A stretch of DNA of 64,000 bases, from NCBI RefSeq assembly GCF_007830115.1, contig NZ_VLKP01000008.1:62001-126000 (forward strand), written 5' to 3'. How positions within the stretch are numbered: position 1 is the first letter of the stretch; every line of letters starts with the position of its first letter. A program made the translations under genes and the position numbers. Shown one piece after another: positions 25,706-34,815 of this stretch. Under the pieces are notes generated by a model that had not been told where the DNA came from, searched no databases, and saw nothing but the letters and a program-made list of their open reading frames with translations. This stretch comes from Aerolutibacter ruishenii (GTDB lineage: Bacteria > Pseudomonadota > Gammaproteobacteria > Xanthomonadales > Xanthomonadaceae).

Positions 25706-26743
25706 ATGGATATCGCCGAACTGTTGGCGTTTTCGGTCAAGAACAAGGCATCGGACCTTCACCTGTCCGCGGGCCTTCCGCCCATGATCCGGGTGGACGG
25801 CGACGTCCGCCGCATCAACATCCCGGCGCTGGAGCACAAGCAGGTGCACGCGCTGGTGTACGACATCATGTCGGACAAGCAGCGCCGTGACTACGAGGAG
25901 TTCCTCGAGGTCGACTTCTCGTTCGAGATCCCCGGGCTGGCGCGCTTCCGCGTCAACGCCTTCAACCAGAATCGCGGTGCGGGTGCGGTGTTCCGTACCA
26001 TTCCCTCCGAGGTGCTGACCCTGGAGGATCTGAATTGCCCGAAGATCTTCAAGGACCTGATCGACCAGCCGCAGGGGCTGATCCTGGTGACCGGCCCGAC
26101 CGGTTCGGGCAAGTCGACCACGCTGGCGGCGATGATCGACCATATCAACAAGAACGAATATGGCCACGTGCTGTCGGTCGAGGATCCGATCGAATTCGTG
26201 CACACCTCGCAGAAGTGCCTGATCAACCAGCGCGAGGTGCACCGCGACACGCACGGCTTCAACGAGGCGCTGCGCAGCGCGCTGCGTGAGGACCCGGACT
26301 ACATCCTGGTCGGCGAAATGCGCGACATCGAGACGATCCGCCTGGCGCTGACCGCAGCCGAGACCGGCCACCTGGTGTTCGCCACCCTGCACACCTCGTC
26401 GGCGGCCAAGACCATCGACCGCATCATCGACGTGTTCCCCGCCGGCGAGAAGCCGATGGTGCGCTCGATGCTGTCGGAGTCGCTGCGCGCGGTGATCAGC
26501 CAGGCGCTGCTGAAGAAGGTGGGCGGTGGCCGTACCGCGGCGTGGGAGATCATGGTCGGCACCCCGGCCATCCGCAACCTGATCCGTGAGGACAAGGTGG
26601 CGCAGATGTACTCGGCCATCCAGACCGGCCAGGCCGCGGGCATGATGACCCTGGACCAGCACCTGCAGGACCTGGTCAAGCGCGGCCTGATCCTGCGCCC
26701 GCAGGCGCGCGAGTACGCCAAGGACAAGCGACTGTTCGAGTGA
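25706..26743 (+). CDS. pilT: Type IV pilus retraction ATPase
   Basis: 345-aa hexameric ATPase that depolymerises type IV pili, powering twitching motility and DNA uptake. Walker A is GPTGSGKSTT (about residues 130-139), the Asp box includes EDPIEFVH, Walker B DYILVGEMRD, and the His box HLVFATLHTSSAAKTIDRIID. The conserved C-terminal AIRNLIRE motif, specific for PilT, is present. GGGGGAG at 25694-25700 supports the ATG. A TATACT lies at 25627-25632 in the divergent region with yggS. It is followed by pilU. Confidence 0.97.
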   Translation: MDIAELLAFSVKNKASDLHLSAGLPPMIRVDGDVRRINIPALEHKQVHALVYDIMSDKQRRDYEEFLEVDFSFEIPGLARFRVNAFNQNRGAGAVFRTIPSEVLTLEDLNCPKIFKDLIDQPQGLILVTGPTGSGKSTTLAAMIDHINKNEYGHVLSVEDPIEFVHTSQKCLINQREVHRDTHGFNEALRSALREDPDYILVGEMRDIETIRLALTAAETGHLVFATLHTSSAAKTIDRIIDVFPAGEKPMVRSMLSESLRAVISQALLKKVGGGRTAAWEIMVGTPAIRNLIREDKVAQMYSAIQTGQAAGMMTLDQHLQDLVKRGLILRPQAREYAKDKRLFE

Positions 26744-26818
26744 TTGCGTGCATTGCCGCCGCGATCGATTGATTTCTAGGCCGTGGCGCCCGCGGGGCGC
26801 GCGGCGGGGGAGTACCGC

Positions 26819-27949
26819 ATGAGCACCATCGATTTCACCTCGTTCCTCAAGCTGATGGCCCACCAGAAGGCCTCGGACCTGTTCATCACCGCCGGCATGC
26901 CGCCGTCGATGAAGGTGCACGGCAAGTTGTCGCCTATCACCCAGACCGCGCTGACGCCGCAGCAGAGCCGCGACCTGGTGTTGAACGTGATGACCCCGCA
27001 GCAGCGCGAGGAGTTCGAGAAGACCCACGAGTGCAACTTCGCCATTGGCGTGTCGGGCGTGGGCCGCTTCCGCGTGTCGTGCTTCTACCAGCGCAACCAG
27101 GTCGGCATGGTGCTGCGTCGCATCGAGACCAAGATCCCGACGGTGGAGGAGCTCAACCTGCCGCCGATCATCAAGACGCTGGCGATGACCAAGCGCGGCA
27201 TCATCATCTTCGTCGGCGCCACCGGTACCGGCAAATCTACGTCGCTGGCGGCGATGATCGGCTACCGCAACATGAACTCGACCGGACACATCATCACCAT
27301 CGAGGATCCGATCGAGTTCGTGCACAAGCACGAGGGCTGCATCATCACCCAGCGCGAGGTCGGCATCGACACCGACAGCTGGGAGGCGGCGCTGAAGAAC
27401 ACCCTGCGCCAGGCGCCGGACGTGATCATGATCGGCGAGGTGCGTACCCGCGAGGGCATGGACCACGCCATCGCCTTCGCCGAAACCGGCCACCTGGTGT
27501 TGTGCACGCTGCACGCCAACAACGCCAACCAGGCGATGGACCGCATCATCAACTTCTTCCCCGAGGACCGCCGCAGCCAGCTGCTGATGGACCTGTCGCT
27601 GAACCTCAAGGGCGTGGTCGCGCAGCAGCTGATCCCGACCCCGGACGGCAAGGGCCGCCGGGTGGCGATGGAGATCCTGCTGGGCACTCCGCTGGTGCAG
27701 GACTACATCCGCGACGGCGAGATCCACAAGCTCAAGGAAGTGATGAAGGAGTCCGTGCAGCTGGGCATGAAGACCTTCGACCAGGCGCTGTTCGAGCTGT
27801 ACCAGGCCGGGGAGATCACTTACGAGGATGCGTTGCGCTACGCCGACAGCCAGAACGAGGTGCGCCTGCGCATCAAGCTGGCCCAGGGTGGCGACGCCAA
27901 GACCCTGTCCGCCGGCCTGGATGGCGTGGACCTGGCCGAGGTGCGCTGA
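26819..27949 (+). CDS. pilU: PilT-dependent retraction ATPase PilU
   Basis: 376-aa PilT paralogue which assists retraction against load. Walker A is GATGTGKSTS (about residues 133-142), with EDPIEFVHKHEGCIITQREVG, VIMIGEVRTREGMDHAI and HLVLCTLHANNANQAMDRIINFFP. The long C-terminal region beyond the ATPase fold (residues about 345-376) distinguishes it from PilT. GGGGGAG immediately upstream mirrors the pilT start. The 75 bp between the genes suggests an operon. A truncated tag remnant lies right behind the stop on the other strand. Confidence 0.96.
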   Translation: MSTIDFTSFLKLMAHQKASDLFITAGMPPSMKVHGKLSPITQTALTPQQSRDLVLNVMTPQQREEFEKTHECNFAIGVSGVGRFRVSCFYQRNQVGMVLRRIETKIPTVEELNLPPIIKTLAMTKRGIIIFVGATGTGKSTSLAAMIGYRNMNSTGHIITIEDPIEFVHKHEGCIITQREVGIDTDSWEAALKNTLRQAPDVIMIGEVRTREGMDHAIAFAETGHLVLCTLHANNANQAMDRIINFFPEDRRSQLLMDLSLNLKGVVAQQLIPTPDGKGRRVAMEILLGTPLVQDYIRDGEIHKLKEVMKESVQLGMKTFDQALFELYQAGEITYEDALRYADSQNEVRLRIKLAQGGDAKTLSAGLDGVDLAEVR

Positions 27950-27961
27950 GGCGCCCGTTCA

Positions 27962-28136
27962 CGCGGAAACCGTCGCGCTTCCCGAGGATCGTTTCCCAGC
28001 TCAGGCCAGCCTGGTTGGTCTCCAGCACCAGGCGTTCGAACAGCACCGCTTTGTCGCGATGCGGAACGTCATGCCCGGTGTCGTGGCAGGGGCCATGCAG
28101 GGGGTGGCGCGGAGCGAAATCGCAGTAGCTGGACAT
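27962..28136 (-). pseudogene. tag: Truncated remnant of DNA-3-methyladenine glycosylase I
   Basis: Read on the minus strand, the first 58 codons match the Tag N-terminus: MSSYCDFAPRHPLHGPCHD (zinc-type Cys and HD pair), LFERLVLETNQAGLSWETI and LGKRDGFR. Similarity then stops and the frame runs into the antisense of the pilU 3' end, so more than two thirds of the gene (family length about 190 aa) is missing. The normally conserved HD-x-EWG/EYG motif reads HDTGHDV, which suggests it has also decayed. It is best explained as a deletion that fused a tag gene's 5' end to the pilU end. It is unlikely to be functional. Confidence 0.75.
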
Positions 28137-28176
28137 GGCGCGCGACCGGAATGTCGCCCCGAGTTAGAATAGGCGC

Positions 28177-28743
28177 ATGTCGCTGATGCCCACGCCCCTT
28201 ACCAACCAGCTGCTGATCGCGTTGCCGGCGCTGGCCGACGGCAACTTCGCGCGCAGCATCACGCTGGTGTGCCAGCATGACGACGACGGCGCGATGGGCA
28301 TCATGGTCAACAAGGCGTCCGAGTACACGCTCGGCGACGTGCTCGGGCAGATGGGCCTGGAGGCCCACGACCCGGATATGGCCGAGCAGATCGTGCTGGC
28401 CGGCGGCCCGGTGCACCCGGAGCGCGGTTTCGTGCTGCACGACGGTGGGATGCGATGGGATTCCTCGCTACAGGTCAGTGACACGCTGTTCCTCACCACC
28501 TCGCGCGACATCCTCGAGGCGATGGCCAAGGGGGAAGGTCCGGCGCACGCGCTCGTCGCCCTGGGTTGCGCCGGCTGGGGCCAGGGTCAGCTGGAGCAGG
28601 AACTCACCGATAACGAGTGGCTGACCGGTCCGGTGGACGCTGAACTGCTGTTCACGCTGCCGCTGGAAGCGCGCTGGCACGCGGCCGCGGGCCGCATCGG
28701 CGTCGATTTCGCCCACCTGGCCGATTACGCCGGGCACGCATGA
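28177..28743 (+). CDS. YqgE/AlgH family protein
   Basis: 188-aa DUF179 protein. Family motifs are TNQLLIALPALADGNFARSITLVCQHDDDGAMGIMVNK, VLAGGPVHPERGFVLH and ALGCAGWGQGQLEQEL. The biochemical function is unknown; it is nearly always next to the ruvX/yqgF gene, as here (4-nt overlap), and was linked to alginate regulation in Pseudomonas. An ATG at 28186 gives a start three codons shorter. First gene of a yqgE-ruvX-pyrB run in which every junction overlaps by 4 nt. Confidence 0.93.
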   Translation: MSLMPTPLTNQLLIALPALADGNFARSITLVCQHDDDGAMGIMVNKASEYTLGDVLGQMGLEAHDPDMAEQIVLAGGPVHPERGFVLHDGGMRWDSSLQVSDTLFLTTSRDILEAMAKGEGPAHALVALGCAGWGQGQLEQELTDNEWLTGPVDAELLFTLPLEARWHAAAGRIGVDFAHLADYAGHA

Positions 28744-29219
28744 GCGACGCTGGCATCCGCCGCGATGGCACGGTGCTGGGCTTCGACGTGGGTGCCCGCC
28801 GCATCGGCGTGGCCGTGGGCAGCGCGTTTGGCCACGGTGCGCGTGCCCTGGCGGTGGTGGACGTGCATGCCAACGGTCCGGACTGGCCGGCGATTGAACG
28901 TTTGCTCAAGGAGTGGAGGCCCGATGGCCTCGTGGTCGGCGACCCGATGACACTCGACGGCGGCGACCAGCCCATCCGCCAGCGTGCGCACGCATTCGCC
29001 CGTGAGATACAGGTGCGCAGCAAGCTGCCGGTCGCGCTGGTGGACGAGCGCCTGAGCTCCATCGAGGCCGCCCAGCGCTTCGCCAGCGACCGCGCCGAAG
29101 GCCGCAAGCGCCGCCGCGACGCCGAGGCGCTCGACGCGGTGGCCGCGGCCGTCATCATTGAACGCTGGCTCGCCGCACCGGACGACGCCACCCCGATTTC
29201 CGACCTGCCTTCCGCATGA
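28740..29219 (+). CDS. ruvX: Putative pre-16S rRNA nuclease / RuvX (YqgF)
   Basis: 159-aa RNase H-fold protein involved in 16S rRNA 5'-end processing, earlier considered a Holliday junction resolvase. The first acidic residue is in VLGFDVGARRIGVAVG; VVGDPMTLDG, PVALVDERLSSIEA and the final catalytic Asp in RKRRRDAEALDAVAAAVI complete the site. Slightly longer than E. coli YqgF (138 aa) because of both tails. It sits between yqgE and pyrB, and its start and stop codons overlap theirs. Confidence 0.92.
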   Translation: MSDAGIRRDGTVLGFDVGARRIGVAVGSAFGHGARALAVVDVHANGPDWPAIERLLKEWRPDGLVVGDPMTLDGGDQPIRQRAHAFAREIQVRSKLPVALVDERLSSIEAAQRFASDRAEGRKRRRDAEALDAVAAAVIIERWLAAPDDATPISDLPSA

Positions 29220-30166
29220 CTGCACAGACCGATGCTGCCGGCGCACTGCGCCACCTGCTGACCCTTGATGGCATGCCGCGCGCGCAGTTCACCGCGCTGC
29301 TCGACCGCGCCCAGCATTTCGCCGAAGGCCATGACGCACGCGGTGCGCTGGCCGGCATCGCGGTGTGCACGTTGTTCTTCGAGCCCTCCACCCGCACCCG
29401 CATGAGCTTCACCCTGGCGGCGCAGCGGCTGGGTGCGGACGTGCTCAGCTTCGACGCCTCGTCCTCGTCCACCAGCAAGGGCGAGACCGCGCGCGACACG
29501 CTGAAGAACCTGGAGGCGATGGGCGTGCGCGGCTTCATCGTGCGCCACAAGCAGGACGGCGCCGTGGCCGAACTGGCCGCCGCCGCCAACCCCGGCACCG
29601 CGCTGCTCAACGCCGGCGATGGCCGCAGCAACCACCCCACGCAGGGGCTGCTGGACATGCTGACCCTGCGCCAGGCCAAGGGCGCGGATTTCTCACGACT
29701 GAAGGTCGCCATCGTCGGCGACGTGAAGCATTCGCGCGTGGCGCGCTCGGACCTGCATGCACTGCGCACGCTGGGTGTGGGCGAAGGCCAGTCGATCGAC
29801 ATCCGCGTCTGCGGCCCCGCGTCATTGCTGCCCGATGACGGCACGCTGGCCGGCTGCACCGTCACCCATGACCTGGATGCCGCGCTGGAAGGCGTGGACG
29901 TGGCGATGATGTTGCGCCTGCAGCGCGAGCGGATGGAGGAAGGTCTGGTCGCTTCGCTGGACGATTACCACCGCGATTACGGCCTGACCGCCGCGCGCCT
30001 GCGCCGCGCCGCGTCCGACGCGGTGGTGATGCACCCGGGGCCGATGAACCGCGGCGTGGAGATCACCGACGAGGTTGCCGATGGCCCGCAATCGCTGATC
30101 CTCACGCAGGTGCGCAACGGCGTGGCGGCGCGCATGGCGGTGCTGGAGGCGCTGCTGGCGGGCTGA
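29216..30166 (+). CDS. pyrB: Aspartate carbamoyltransferase catalytic subunit
   Basis: 316-aa enzyme that makes carbamoyl aspartate, the committed step of pyrimidine synthesis. Carbamoyl-phosphate contacts appear in FFEPSTRTRMSFTLAAQRLG, aspartate-loop and core motifs in SSTSKGETARDTLKNLEAMG, NHPTQGLLDMLTL, and the C-terminal MHPGPMNRGVEI. No regulatory pyrI follows; a DUF488 gene on the opposite strand ends 9 bp away. No pyrimidine-type attenuator is visible because the gene begins inside ruvX. Confidence 0.96.
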   Translation: MTAQTDAAGALRHLLTLDGMPRAQFTALLDRAQHFAEGHDARGALAGIAVCTLFFEPSTRTRMSFTLAAQRLGADVLSFDASSSSTSKGETARDTLKNLEAMGVRGFIVRHKQDGAVAELAAAANPGTALLNAGDGRSNHPTQGLLDMLTLRQAKGADFSRLKVAIVGDVKHSRVARSDLHALRTLGVGEGQSIDIRVCGPASLLPDDGTLAGCTVTHDLDAALEGVDVAMMLRLQRERMEEGLVASLDDYHRDYGLTAARLRRAASDAVVMHPGPMNRGVEITDEVADGPQSLILTQVRNGVAARMAVLEALLAG

Positions 30167-30175
30167 CAGCCCGGA

Positions 30176-30550
30176 TCAGTGCAGGCGTTTCCGCGCCGCA
30201 CCGCGCCTGCCCGTGAGCAGCTGCTGCAACACCACCGCCTGGTTGTGCTCGGTGTCGCGCGCCGAATACACCAGCGTCAGGCGCTTGCCATGTGCCAGTG
30301 CCCGCAACGCGGCAAGATCCTCCGGGTGGCTTTCCAACTCTTCGGCGTAGCGCTCGCGAAACGCGTCCCAGCGCTCCGGATCATGGTTGAACCATTGCCG
30401 CAGCGCGGTACTCGGCGCCACGTCCTTGAGCCATTCAACGACATGGGCATCCTCCTTGCGGATGCCGCGCGGCCACACCCGGTCCACCAGCACCCGCACG
30501 CCGTCATCGTGCGCGGCGGGCTCGTAGACCCGTTTCGTCCTGACGTCCAT
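30176..30550 (-). CDS. DUF488 family protein
   Basis: 124-aa small cytoplasmic protein with the DUF488 signatures VRVLVDRVWPRGIRKEDAHVVEWLKDVAPSTALRQWFNHDPERWDAF and LTLVYSARDTEHNQAVVLQQLL. No function is established for the family. Length and ends agree with family members. It is a single gene on the minus strand, convergent with pyrB and 80 bp downstream of mgtE. Confidence 0.88.
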   Translation of the reverse strand: MDVRTKRVYEPAAHDDGVRVLVDRVWPRGIRKEDAHVVEWLKDVAPSTALRQWFNHDPERWDAFRERYAEELESHPEDLAALRALAHGKRLTLVYSARDTEHNQAVVLQQLLTGRRGAARKRLH

Positions 30551-30630
30551 CGTGGGTACCTCCAGCCCTGCACGGGCCTGCCTCCAGCGTACGGGTTACG
30601 CGGGAAGGTGGCGTGATGGCGGAGGACGCT

Positions 30631-31992
30631 TCAACGCACCAGCAGCAGCGTCGCCAACCCGAGGAAGGTGAAGAACCCCATCACGTCGGTTACGGTGGTG
30701 AGGAAGATGCTGCTGGCCAGCGCGGGATCGTAACCCGCGCGCTTGAGCGTGACCGGTACCATCACCCCGGCCAGCGCGGCGAACAGCAGGTTGGCGGTCA
30801 AGGCGATGAAGATCACCAGCGCCAGGCCGATGTCCCGGAACCAGGCCAGCACGATCAGCGCCAGCACCGTGCCCAGCACCAGGCCGTTGAGCAGGGCCAC
30901 GCGCGCCTCCTTCCACAGCAAGGTGCGGATGTTGGACGCGCCCACCTGGCCCAGCGCCAGGCCACGCACCATCAGCGCCAGCACCTGCGTGCCGGCGTTG
31001 CCACCCATGCCCGCGACAATCGGCATCAGCACCGCCAGCGCGACCAGCTGGTCGATGGTGTCGGCAAAGACACCCACCACCTTGGCGGCCAGGAACGCCG
31101 TGCCCAGGTTGATGCTCAGCCACATCAGGCGCCGGCGCCACGCGCGCGGCACCGGGCTGAACAGGTCCTCGTCCTCGTCCAGGCCGGCGGCGCCCAGCGC
31201 CTGGTGCTCGGCCTGCTCGCGGATGATGTCGACCACGTCGTCGATGGTGATGCGGCCGAGCAGGATGTTGTTGTCGTCCACCACCGGCGCACTGATCCAG
31301 TCGTGGTCGGAGAACTGGCGTGCGACTTCGGTGGCGGTCTCGCCCACGTCGATGGCCGGCTGCTCGTCGTCGATCAGCTTGTTGATCGGGGTGCCGGGCT
31401 CGTGGGTCAGCAGCGCGGTCACCGCCAGCCGGCCCAGGTACTGGTGGCGCCGGCTGACCACGTACAGGTGGTCGGTGTGGTCGGGCAGCTCGCCGCGCAG
31501 GCGCAGGTAGCGCAGCACCACGTCCACGGTGGTGTCGGTGCGCACCGTCACCACGTCCGGGTTCATCAGGCGGCCGGCGGTGTCCTCCGGGTACGACAGC
31601 ACCTGCTCCAGCCGCTCGCGGTTCTCGCGGTCCATCGACTTGAGCACTTCGTCGATGACGGTGTCGGGCAGGTCCTCGACCAGGTCGGCTAGGTCGTCGA
31701 TGTCCAGGTCTTCGACCGCCGCGACAATTTCGTCCGGGTCCATGTCGGCGATGAGGTTCTCGCGGACGTCCTCGCCCACGTGCAGCAGCACCTCGCCGTC
31801 GTCCTCCGGGTCGACCAGGCCCCAGACGACCGTGCGCTTGCCGGGCGGCAGCGACTCCAGCAGGTTGCCGATCTCGGCGGGGGATAGGGTGTTGACCAGC
31901 CGCTTGACCGGACCCAGGCGGCCACTGTCGAGTGCGTCCGACAGCAGTCGCAGCTGGCGTGCGGTCTTGTCGTGGCGGATGGCTTCGGCCAT
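30631..31992 (-). CDS. mgtE: Magnesium transporter MgtE
   Basis: 453-aa Mg2+ channel. The N-terminal superhelical domain (IGNLLESLPPGKRTVVWGLVD, many acidic residues) and two CBS motifs (about residues 140-260: RLMNPDVVTVRTDTTVDVVLRYL, DDNNILLGRITIDDVVDII) form the cytosolic Mg2+ gate; five helices follow, including AVLMPIVAGMGGNAGTQVLALMVRGLALG, the selectivity-filter region, and the last helix TDVMGFFTFLGLATLLL. Length matches MgtE from other bacteria. An ATG further upstream is not needed. The 155 bp between it and the 2OG gene contain no recognisable riboswitch. Confidence 0.95.
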   Translation of the reverse strand: MAEAIRHDKTARQLRLLSDALDSGRLGPVKRLVNTLSPAEIGNLLESLPPGKRTVVWGLVDPEDDGEVLLHVGEDVRENLIADMDPDEIVAAVEDLDIDDLADLVEDLPDTVIDEVLKSMDRENRERLEQVLSYPEDTAGRLMNPDVVTVRTDTTVDVVLRYLRLRGELPDHTDHLYVVSRRHQYLGRLAVTALLTHEPGTPINKLIDDEQPAIDVGETATEVARQFSDHDWISAPVVDDNNILLGRITIDDVVDIIREQAEHQALGAAGLDEDEDLFSPVPRAWRRRLMWLSINLGTAFLAAKVVGVFADTIDQLVALAVLMPIVAGMGGNAGTQVLALMVRGLALGQVGASNIRTLLWKEARVALLNGLVLGTVLALIVLAWFRDIGLALVIFIALTANLLFAALAGVMVPVTLKRAGYDPALASSIFLTTVTDVMGFFTFLGLATLLLVR

Positions 31993-32147
31993 GCGGCGCT
32001 CCGTGGGCGGTCTCGGGGAGGCGGCCGTGGCCGGTTCCGGCGCGGAGCCGCAACCATCGCCCTGGGTGGGCGACGACGGATGCGACCGGGCGTCATGCGT
32101 TCATGCGCGCATTATCGCTCGGGTGGGGTGGACTGCCTAGCCCACCT

Positions 32148-33080
32148 TCACCGCAGGCGACCGAGGACCCTGCGGGCCAGGCCGCCGATCTGCCCCACGA
32201 ACGTCCTGTCCAGGTTTGCCTGGAGATCCGAAATGTCCCGATAGAGGCGACGGATGTGGCCGTCGCGGCGCGCCAGCAGTTCCTGCAGCTCCGCATGGTC
32301 GCGGTCGGACAACGTGCGACCGGGCACGATGTGTGGCGGCAGTGGCCGATCGACGTAAACGGTCGAATGCCGGGGGGCCGTCTGCTCCGCCGGACGCTCC
32401 TTCGTGTAGAAGTACAGCGCGACCGACTTTCGCCCCAGCTCGCGATGTTCCGCCGGAAGGGTGATCGGGTCGAACCCATGCCAGCTGTGTTCGGTGGTCT
32501 CGAAGATCACGCAGCGGTTGAACGTCGGCACGATATTGACGGTTTCCGTGGGCGATGCGCCATGTGGATCACCGCGAAGCTGCAGCGTGCCGCCCCACTC
32601 GGGCTTCCAGTCCGTATTGAGATAGACGATCAGGTTCAGGCGCCGGTGCCAGCCCGTGCGCGGGTGCCGGTTGAAGTCGATGTGGGTGTCGAGGCTCTGG
32701 CCGTGGCGATTCTCATGCGTACCGCCACCGAAATAATCGACGTCGTAGAGCAGGTCGGGGATTCCGGTCAACCGGCTGGCCAAGTCCAGGAACGGGCGTG
32801 ACTGGACGAGGCGATCAAGCTCGGCGAAAGGCTCTGCGAGGCCGGCGATCCGTTCGATGGTGGCCTTGCCGCCGACCGTGCCATTCTCGCTGGTCGCGTT
32901 GCCGTCCGAAAACGCAGGGAACGCATCCACAAGCGACCGCGCGAAGTCCTCGGTGAGGAAGTCGTCGATGACACAGTGCGCGAATGGGCGGGCGTGCTCG
33001 AAGGTGTTGCGGATCGCATCGGCCTGAAGGCAGGCATGCGGGTTGACCAAGGCGGGATTCGGCGATGCGGGAGCGGGCAT
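32148..33080 (-). CDS. 2-oxoglutarate/Fe(II) oxygenase with C-terminal coiled coil
   Basis: 310-aa protein with the double-stranded beta-helix of prolyl 4-hydroxylase-like dioxygenases. The iron site is His133-x-Asp135 (THIDFN) with a distal His in EHSWHGF (198 or 201); Arg217 in GRKSVALYFY would bind 2-oxoglutarate. The N-terminal part (ARPFAHCVIDDFLTEDFARSLVDAFP) is typical of small-molecule or sugar-modifying members. The last 50 residues are predicted helical with a heptad-like run (HAELQELLARRDGHIRRLYRDISDL). It ends the minus-strand PTS block, 12 bp after ptsI. Substrate unknown. Confidence 0.85.
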   Translation of the reverse strand: MPAPASPNPALVNPHACLQADAIRNTFEHARPFAHCVIDDFLTEDFARSLVDAFPAFSDGNATSENGTVGGKATIERIAGLAEPFAELDRLVQSRPFLDLASRLTGIPDLLYDVDYFGGGTHENRHGQSLDTHIDFNRHPRTGWHRRLNLIVYLNTDWKPEWGGTLQLRGDPHGASPTETVNIVPTFNRCVIFETTEHSWHGFDPITLPAEHRELGRKSVALYFYTKERPAEQTAPRHSTVYVDRPLPPHIVPGRTLSDRDHAELQELLARRDGHIRRLYRDISDLQANLDRTFVGQIGGLARRVLGRLR

Positions 33081-33092
33081 TGGGTTCCGGTG

Positions 33093-34802
33093 TCAGGTGG
33101 AAAGCCAGGCTTCGATGTCGGCCCGGTCACGGGCGCGCATCAACGAAGGCGCGCGCGCCTTGAGCCCCGCCAGGTCGCACTCGCGGATGCGGCGCCGCAC
33201 TTCCAGCAGCGTACCCGGGTGCAGGCTGAACTCCGTCAGCCCCAACGCGAGCAGCAGCGGGGTGAACGCGGGGTCGCCGGCCATCTCGCCGCACACCGCC
33301 ACGGACTTGCCGCGTGCGTGGGCCAGGCGGATCACGTCGCGCAGCAGCCGGATCACGGCCGGATGCAGCGGCGTGTACAGGTCGACCAGCGCCTCGTTGT
33401 TGCGGTCGGCGGCCAGCAGGTACTGCACCAGGTCGTTGGTGCCGATGGACAGGAAATCGACCTTGCCGATGTAGCCCGGCAGTGCGAGCGCGGCGGCCGG
33501 CACTTCGATCATCGCGCCCAGCGGCACGTAGTCGGCGATCTCGTAGCCCTGCGTGCGCAGTTCGCGGCCAAGCAGCTTGATGCGCGTGCGCACCGCGGCG
33601 ATCTCCTCGCGCGAGGTCACCATCGGCACCAGGATGCGGAGCGGACCATAGCCCGAGGCGCGAAGTGCGGCGCGCAGCTGGGTGTCGAGCAGGCCGGTGC
33701 GCGCCATCGACAGGCGCACGCCGCGCAGGCCCAGCGCCGGGTTGGGTTCGTCGCGCAATGCCAGCCCGGTGCGGTCGGCCTTGTCCGCGCCCAGGTCCAG
33801 CGTGCGGATGGTCACCGGTCGCCCGCTCATGCCCAAGACCACGTCGCGGTAGGCGCGGAACTGCTCTTCCTCGTCGGGCAGCTCATGGCGCTGCAGGAAC
33901 AGGAACTCGGTGCGGTACAGGCCGATGCCGGTCGCGCCCAGTGCATGCGCCTCGGCCACGTCCTCGCGCGATTCGGCGTTGGCCTGCAGCTGGATGTCAT
34001 GGCCGTCGCGCGTGCGCGTGGGCTCGCGGCGCAGGCGATGCAGCTCCTTGCGCTCGCGGATGTAACTGCGTTCGCGGGTGCGGTGCTCGCGCAGGTCGTC
34101 CGGGCCGGGCTCCAGCACGACCAGGCCGCTGCCGCCATCGACGATCAGCGCGTCGCCGTCGTTGGCCTTCTGCAGCGCCTGTGTCGCGCCCACCACCAGC
34201 GGCAGGTGCAGGCTGCGGGCGAGGATGGCGCTGTGCGACAGCGTGCTGCCGCCGGCGGTGACGATCGCCACCACGCCCTGTGCCTGCAGTTGCGCCAACT
34301 CGGCCGGGGCGACGTTGTCGGTGATCAGGATCTCGCCGGCCACGCCCGCCATGTCGGTCACGTGGCGGTGCAGCGCGGCATGGATGCGGCCGATGACCTG
34401 GTCGATGTCATCCACGCGGGTCCGGAAGTAGTCATCGTCCATCGCCTCGAACACGCTGACGATGCGGTCGCGTTGCAGGCGGAGGGCGTAGTCGGCGGTG
34501 TAGCGGCCGGTGCGGATCAGCGCATCCAGGCCCTGCAGCAGTTCGGGGTCGTCGAGCAGCAGGGTGTGCAGGTCGAGGAACTCGCCCACTTCATGGGCCA
34601 GCGCGCCGTGCAGGCGTTCGCGCAGGGCGTGCATCCCGGTGCGCACCTGGTCGATGGCGCCATGCAGTCGCGCCAGTTCGCCCTCGACCTCGTCGGCGCC
34701 GACGTGCTCCTCGGCGACTTCCAGTGCGTGCGGCAGGCGGACCCGGGCGCGTCCCAGTGCGCTGCCGCGCGACGCCCCCAGTCCTTGGAACACCTGCCTC
34801 AT
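33093..34802 (-). CDS. ptsI: Phosphoenolpyruvate-protein phosphotransferase (Enzyme I)
   Basis: 569-aa EI that takes phosphate from PEP and passes it to HPr. The phosphohistidine is in GGSTLSHSAILARSL, the PEP-binding TIM barrel includes GIGLYRTEFLFL, RTLDLGADKAD, MVTSREEI and SIGTNDLVQYLLAADRNNE, and the Cys near the end lies in VAVCGEMAG. No GAF domain precedes the fold, so this is classical PtsI rather than PtsP. It is downstream of HPr by 13 bp. With no IIB/IIC genes here, the chain probably serves regulation. Confidence 0.95.
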   Translation of the reverse strand: MRQVFQGLGASRGSALGRARVRLPHALEVAEEHVGADEVEGELARLHGAIDQVRTGMHALRERLHGALAHEVGEFLDLHTLLLDDPELLQGLDALIRTGRYTADYALRLQRDRIVSVFEAMDDDYFRTRVDDIDQVIGRIHAALHRHVTDMAGVAGEILITDNVAPAELAQLQAQGVVAIVTAGGSTLSHSAILARSLHLPLVVGATQALQKANDGDALIVDGGSGLVVLEPGPDDLREHRTRERSYIRERKELHRLRREPTRTRDGHDIQLQANAESREDVAEAHALGATGIGLYRTEFLFLQRHELPDEEEQFRAYRDVVLGMSGRPVTIRTLDLGADKADRTGLALRDEPNPALGLRGVRLSMARTGLLDTQLRAALRASGYGPLRILVPMVTSREEIAAVRTRIKLLGRELRTQGYEIADYVPLGAMIEVPAAALALPGYIGKVDFLSIGTNDLVQYLLAADRNNEALVDLYTPLHPAVIRLLRDVIRLAHARGKSVAVCGEMAGDPAFTPLLLALGLTEFSLHPGTLLEVRRRIRECDLAGLKARAPSLMRARDRADIEAWLST

Positions 34803-34815
34803 CCGCGGCCTCCGC

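Noticed and set aside
24881-27727. A roughly 950-codon open frame continuing upstream of yggS across pilT and pilU antisense
   Set aside because: Only the first 244 codons from the GTG at 25615 match a family; the rest is antisense to two clear ATPase genes and is His/Arg/Val-rich as expected for a GC-rich shadow.
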